Source: Microvirga vignae (GTDB lineage: Bacteria; Pseudomonadota; Alphaproteobacteria; Rhizobiales; Beijerinckiaceae). From it: a DNA stretch of 64,000 bases. Shown piece after piece: positions 62,826-64,000 of this stretch (the stretch's first letter is position 1; every line of letters begins with the position of its first letter). The stretch spans positions 123,476 through 187,475 of the forward strand of contig NZ_LCYG01000004.1 of assembly GCF_001017175.1 (NCBI RefSeq), written 5' to 3'. The notes beneath the pieces are model-generated. The model did no database searches, was not told the DNA's origin, and worked only from the letters and a program-made list of their open reading frames with translations. A program made the position numbers and the translations under genes.

Positions 62826-63140
62826 ATGGTGATCCGCAGGCGACTGAGACGATTTTTGATTCCGCTGATGCTCTACAGCATCTCGGCGGCTGTCGCCGCG
62901 TACTTCGTTCACCACGCCCATAGCGGTGCGCGCGGCATCGAGGCCCAGCAGCAATACGAAGCCGAAGTGGCCGAATTGAACAAGGAACTCGATACTCTCA
63001 AGACGGAGCGAACGAACTGGGAGCGCCGTATTGCGTTGTTGAGAAGTGACCAGATCGACCGCGATCTCCTGGAGGAGCGGGCGCGAGTCATGCTGGGCCG
63101 CGTACATCGTAACGATCTCGTCATCATCACAGGCCCTTAA
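62826..63140 (+). CDS. FtsB/DivIC-family septum formation initiator
   Basis: A 104-aa bitopic membrane protein of the divisome. A basic N-terminus (MVIRRRLRR) is followed by one transmembrane helix (about 10-30) and a periplasmic coiled coil (about 40-75: AQQQYEAEVAELNKELDTLK), then the family-type tail DRDLLEERARVMLG. In other bacteria FtsB bridges FtsL and FtsQ. It lies between eno and pdhA, as in many Rhizobiales, here with the RTX gene inserted after eno. Confidence 0.88.
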   Translation: MVIRRRLRRFLIPLMLYSISAAVAAYFVHHAHSGARGIEAQQQYEAEVAELNKELDTLKTERTNWERRIALLRSDQIDRDLLEERARVMLGRVHRNDLVIITGP

Positions 63141-63175
63141 CCAAGTTAGCCCCAAAGAACTGCTTAACTGAATTC

Positions 63176-63204
63176 TTGTTAATCGACTATTCTGCTGATA
63201 TTAC
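63176..63204 (+). promoter_or_regulatory. Candidate pdhA promoter
   Basis: TTGTTA (63176-63181), a 17-base spacer and TATTAC (63199-63204). The predicted leader to ATG 63312 is about 100 bases and includes a TTGCAC/GTGCAG-type small hairpin around 63211-63230. Confidence 0.45.
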
Positions 63205-63311
63205 AGTACGTTGCACGATTTATTGTGCAGCGCAAAACATCATTTGGGCCTCTCGCTTTCCGGTATCGACTGCGCTAGAACTTTCGTCGAGGAAACCCTT
63301 CGGAGGAACCG

Positions 63312-64000
63312 ATGGCTGTTGCTGCCCGCAAGGCGGGCCGTGCCGGTGCAGGCGCGGCTAACAAGTCCACTTCCAGCAAAGGCTCTGCGCGCGGAGCTGC
63401 TCCCAATACCCCCCAATTCGACAAGAACCAGGATCTCGCAGCCTACAATGACATGCTGCTGATCCGTCGCTTCGAGGAGAAGTCCGGCCAGATGTACGGC
63501 ATGGGCCTCATCGGCGGCTTCTGCCACCTCTATATCGGCCAGGAGGCCGTCGTCGTCGGCATGCAGATGGCCACCAAAGAGGGCGACCAGGTGATCACCG
63601 GCTATCGTGATCACGGCCACATGCTGGCCTGCGGCATGGATGCGAAGGGCGTCATGGCCGAATTGACCGGACGCCGCGGTGGCCTGTCGAAAGGCAAGGG
63701 CGGCTCCATGCACATGTTCTCCAAGGAGAAGCACTTCTATGGCGGCCACGGCATCGTCGGCGCGCAGGTGTCGCTCGGCACCGGCATCGCGTTCGCGAAC
63801 CATTACCGCGAGAACGGCAATGTCAGCCTGACCTATTTCGGCGACGGCGCTGCCAACCAGGGCCAGGTCTATGAGAGCTTCAACATGGCGCAGCTCTGGA
63901 AGCTGCCTGTCGTCTACGTGATCGAGAACAACCGCTACGCCATGGGCACGGCGGTGAGCCGCGCCTCGGCGCAGACCGATTTCTCGAAGCGCGGCGTGTC
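63312..64000 (+). CDS. pdhA: Pyruvate dehydrogenase E1 alpha subunit, 3' end missing
   Basis: Thiamine-diphosphate-dependent decarboxylating subunit of the pyruvate dehydrogenase complex, feeding acetyl-CoA to citrate synthase. The ATG at 63312 follows CGGAGGAACC. The first 35 residues are Ala/Gly/Lys-rich (MAVAARKAGRAGAGAANKS). The E1-alpha core follows: NDMLLIRRFEEKSGQMYGMG, GFCHLYIGQEAVVVGM, ITGYRDHGHMLACG, KGKGGSMHMFSKEKHFYGGH, and the ThDP motif FGDGAANQGQVYESFNMA then LWKLPVVYVIENN. The frame is open to the window end (229 codons seen), so it is cut by the boundary, not broken. Confidence 0.95.
   Translation, partial: MAVAARKAGRAGAGAANKSTSSKGSARGAAPNTPQFDKNQDLAAYNDMLLIRRFEEKSGQMYGMGLIGGFCHLYIGQEAVVVGMQMATKEGDQVITGYRDHGHMLACGMDAKGVMAELTGRRGGLSKGKGGSMHMFSKEKHFYGGHGIVGAQVSLGTGIAFANHYRENGNVSLTYFGDGAANQGQVYESFNMAQLWKLPVVYVIENNRYAMGTAVSRASAQTDFSKRGV

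Overview
The window is a chromosomal stretch of a GC-rich alphaproteobacterium, most likely a member of the Hyphomicrobiales (Rhizobiales), possibly near Methylobacteriaceae/Microvirga. That placement is an inference. It rests on gene order (rpsB-tsf-pyrH-frr-uppS-cdsA-dxr-rseP-bamA-lpxD-fabZ-lpxA-lpxI-lpxB, gltA, gltX, comEC, lexA, moeA-moaC-trpCDGE-ppiD, tpiA-secG-pyrG, kdsA, eno, ftsB-like, pdhA), on the alphaproteobacterial type of S2 protein with a C-terminal extension, and on an alphaproteobacterial LexA box (GTTC-N7-GTTC) upstream of lexA. No rRNA, tRNA, CRISPR array, transposase or integrase was recognised.

Layout. 1-3885: the 3' part of a DHA2-type MFS exporter, a second MFS gene convergent with it, and a divergent LysR regulator. 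3964-18790: translation, isoprenoid, phospholipid and lipid A genes on the + strand, from rpsB to lpxB. 18845-19452: a secreted-protein pseudogene with two frameshifts and one stop. 19504-25494: gltA and gltX (-), comEC (+), lexA (-). 26201-40578: two large RTX genes, one of 11.3 kb. 40923-48587: a - strand cluster ppiD-trpE-trpG-trpD-trpC-moaC-moeA. 48723-51922: tpiA, secG, pyrG. 51992-56166: an RTX gene with seven N-terminal repeats, a VOC-fold gene, a DUF350 membrane protein and a small HTH protein. 56452-60441: kdsA, an MFS gene, queF, eno. 60705-62447: a fourth RTX gene. 62826-64000: an FtsB/DivIC-like gene and the start of pdhA, cut by the window end.

The housekeeping genes form an almost textbook Rhizobiales backbone. 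The accessory content is mainly four RTX proteins (3758, 1005, 809 and 580 aa), placed at three separate gaps of that backbone (lexA/moeA, pyrG/kdsA, eno/ftsB-like). Their architectures differ at the N-terminus, but all four end in the same type of RTX block plus a C-terminal module of about 85 residues (IYD..TG.LYYDA.G core, hydrophobic last residues). None has a signal peptide, as expected for type I secretion substrates, and no type I ABC transporter, membrane fusion protein or LapG/LapD-type gene lies in the window. The two largest share a beta-sandwich module of roughly 105-145 residues, present 17 times in one and twice in the other. This dispersed set of secreted proteins is the best candidate here for an under-described system.

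Intergenic DNA holds several clear intrinsic terminators, a LexA box, a few promoter-like sites and palindromes, and two copies of a REP-like palindromic repeat (after tpiA and after the fourth RTX gene). All functional calls come from reading the sequence and from general family knowledge; no database search was run.
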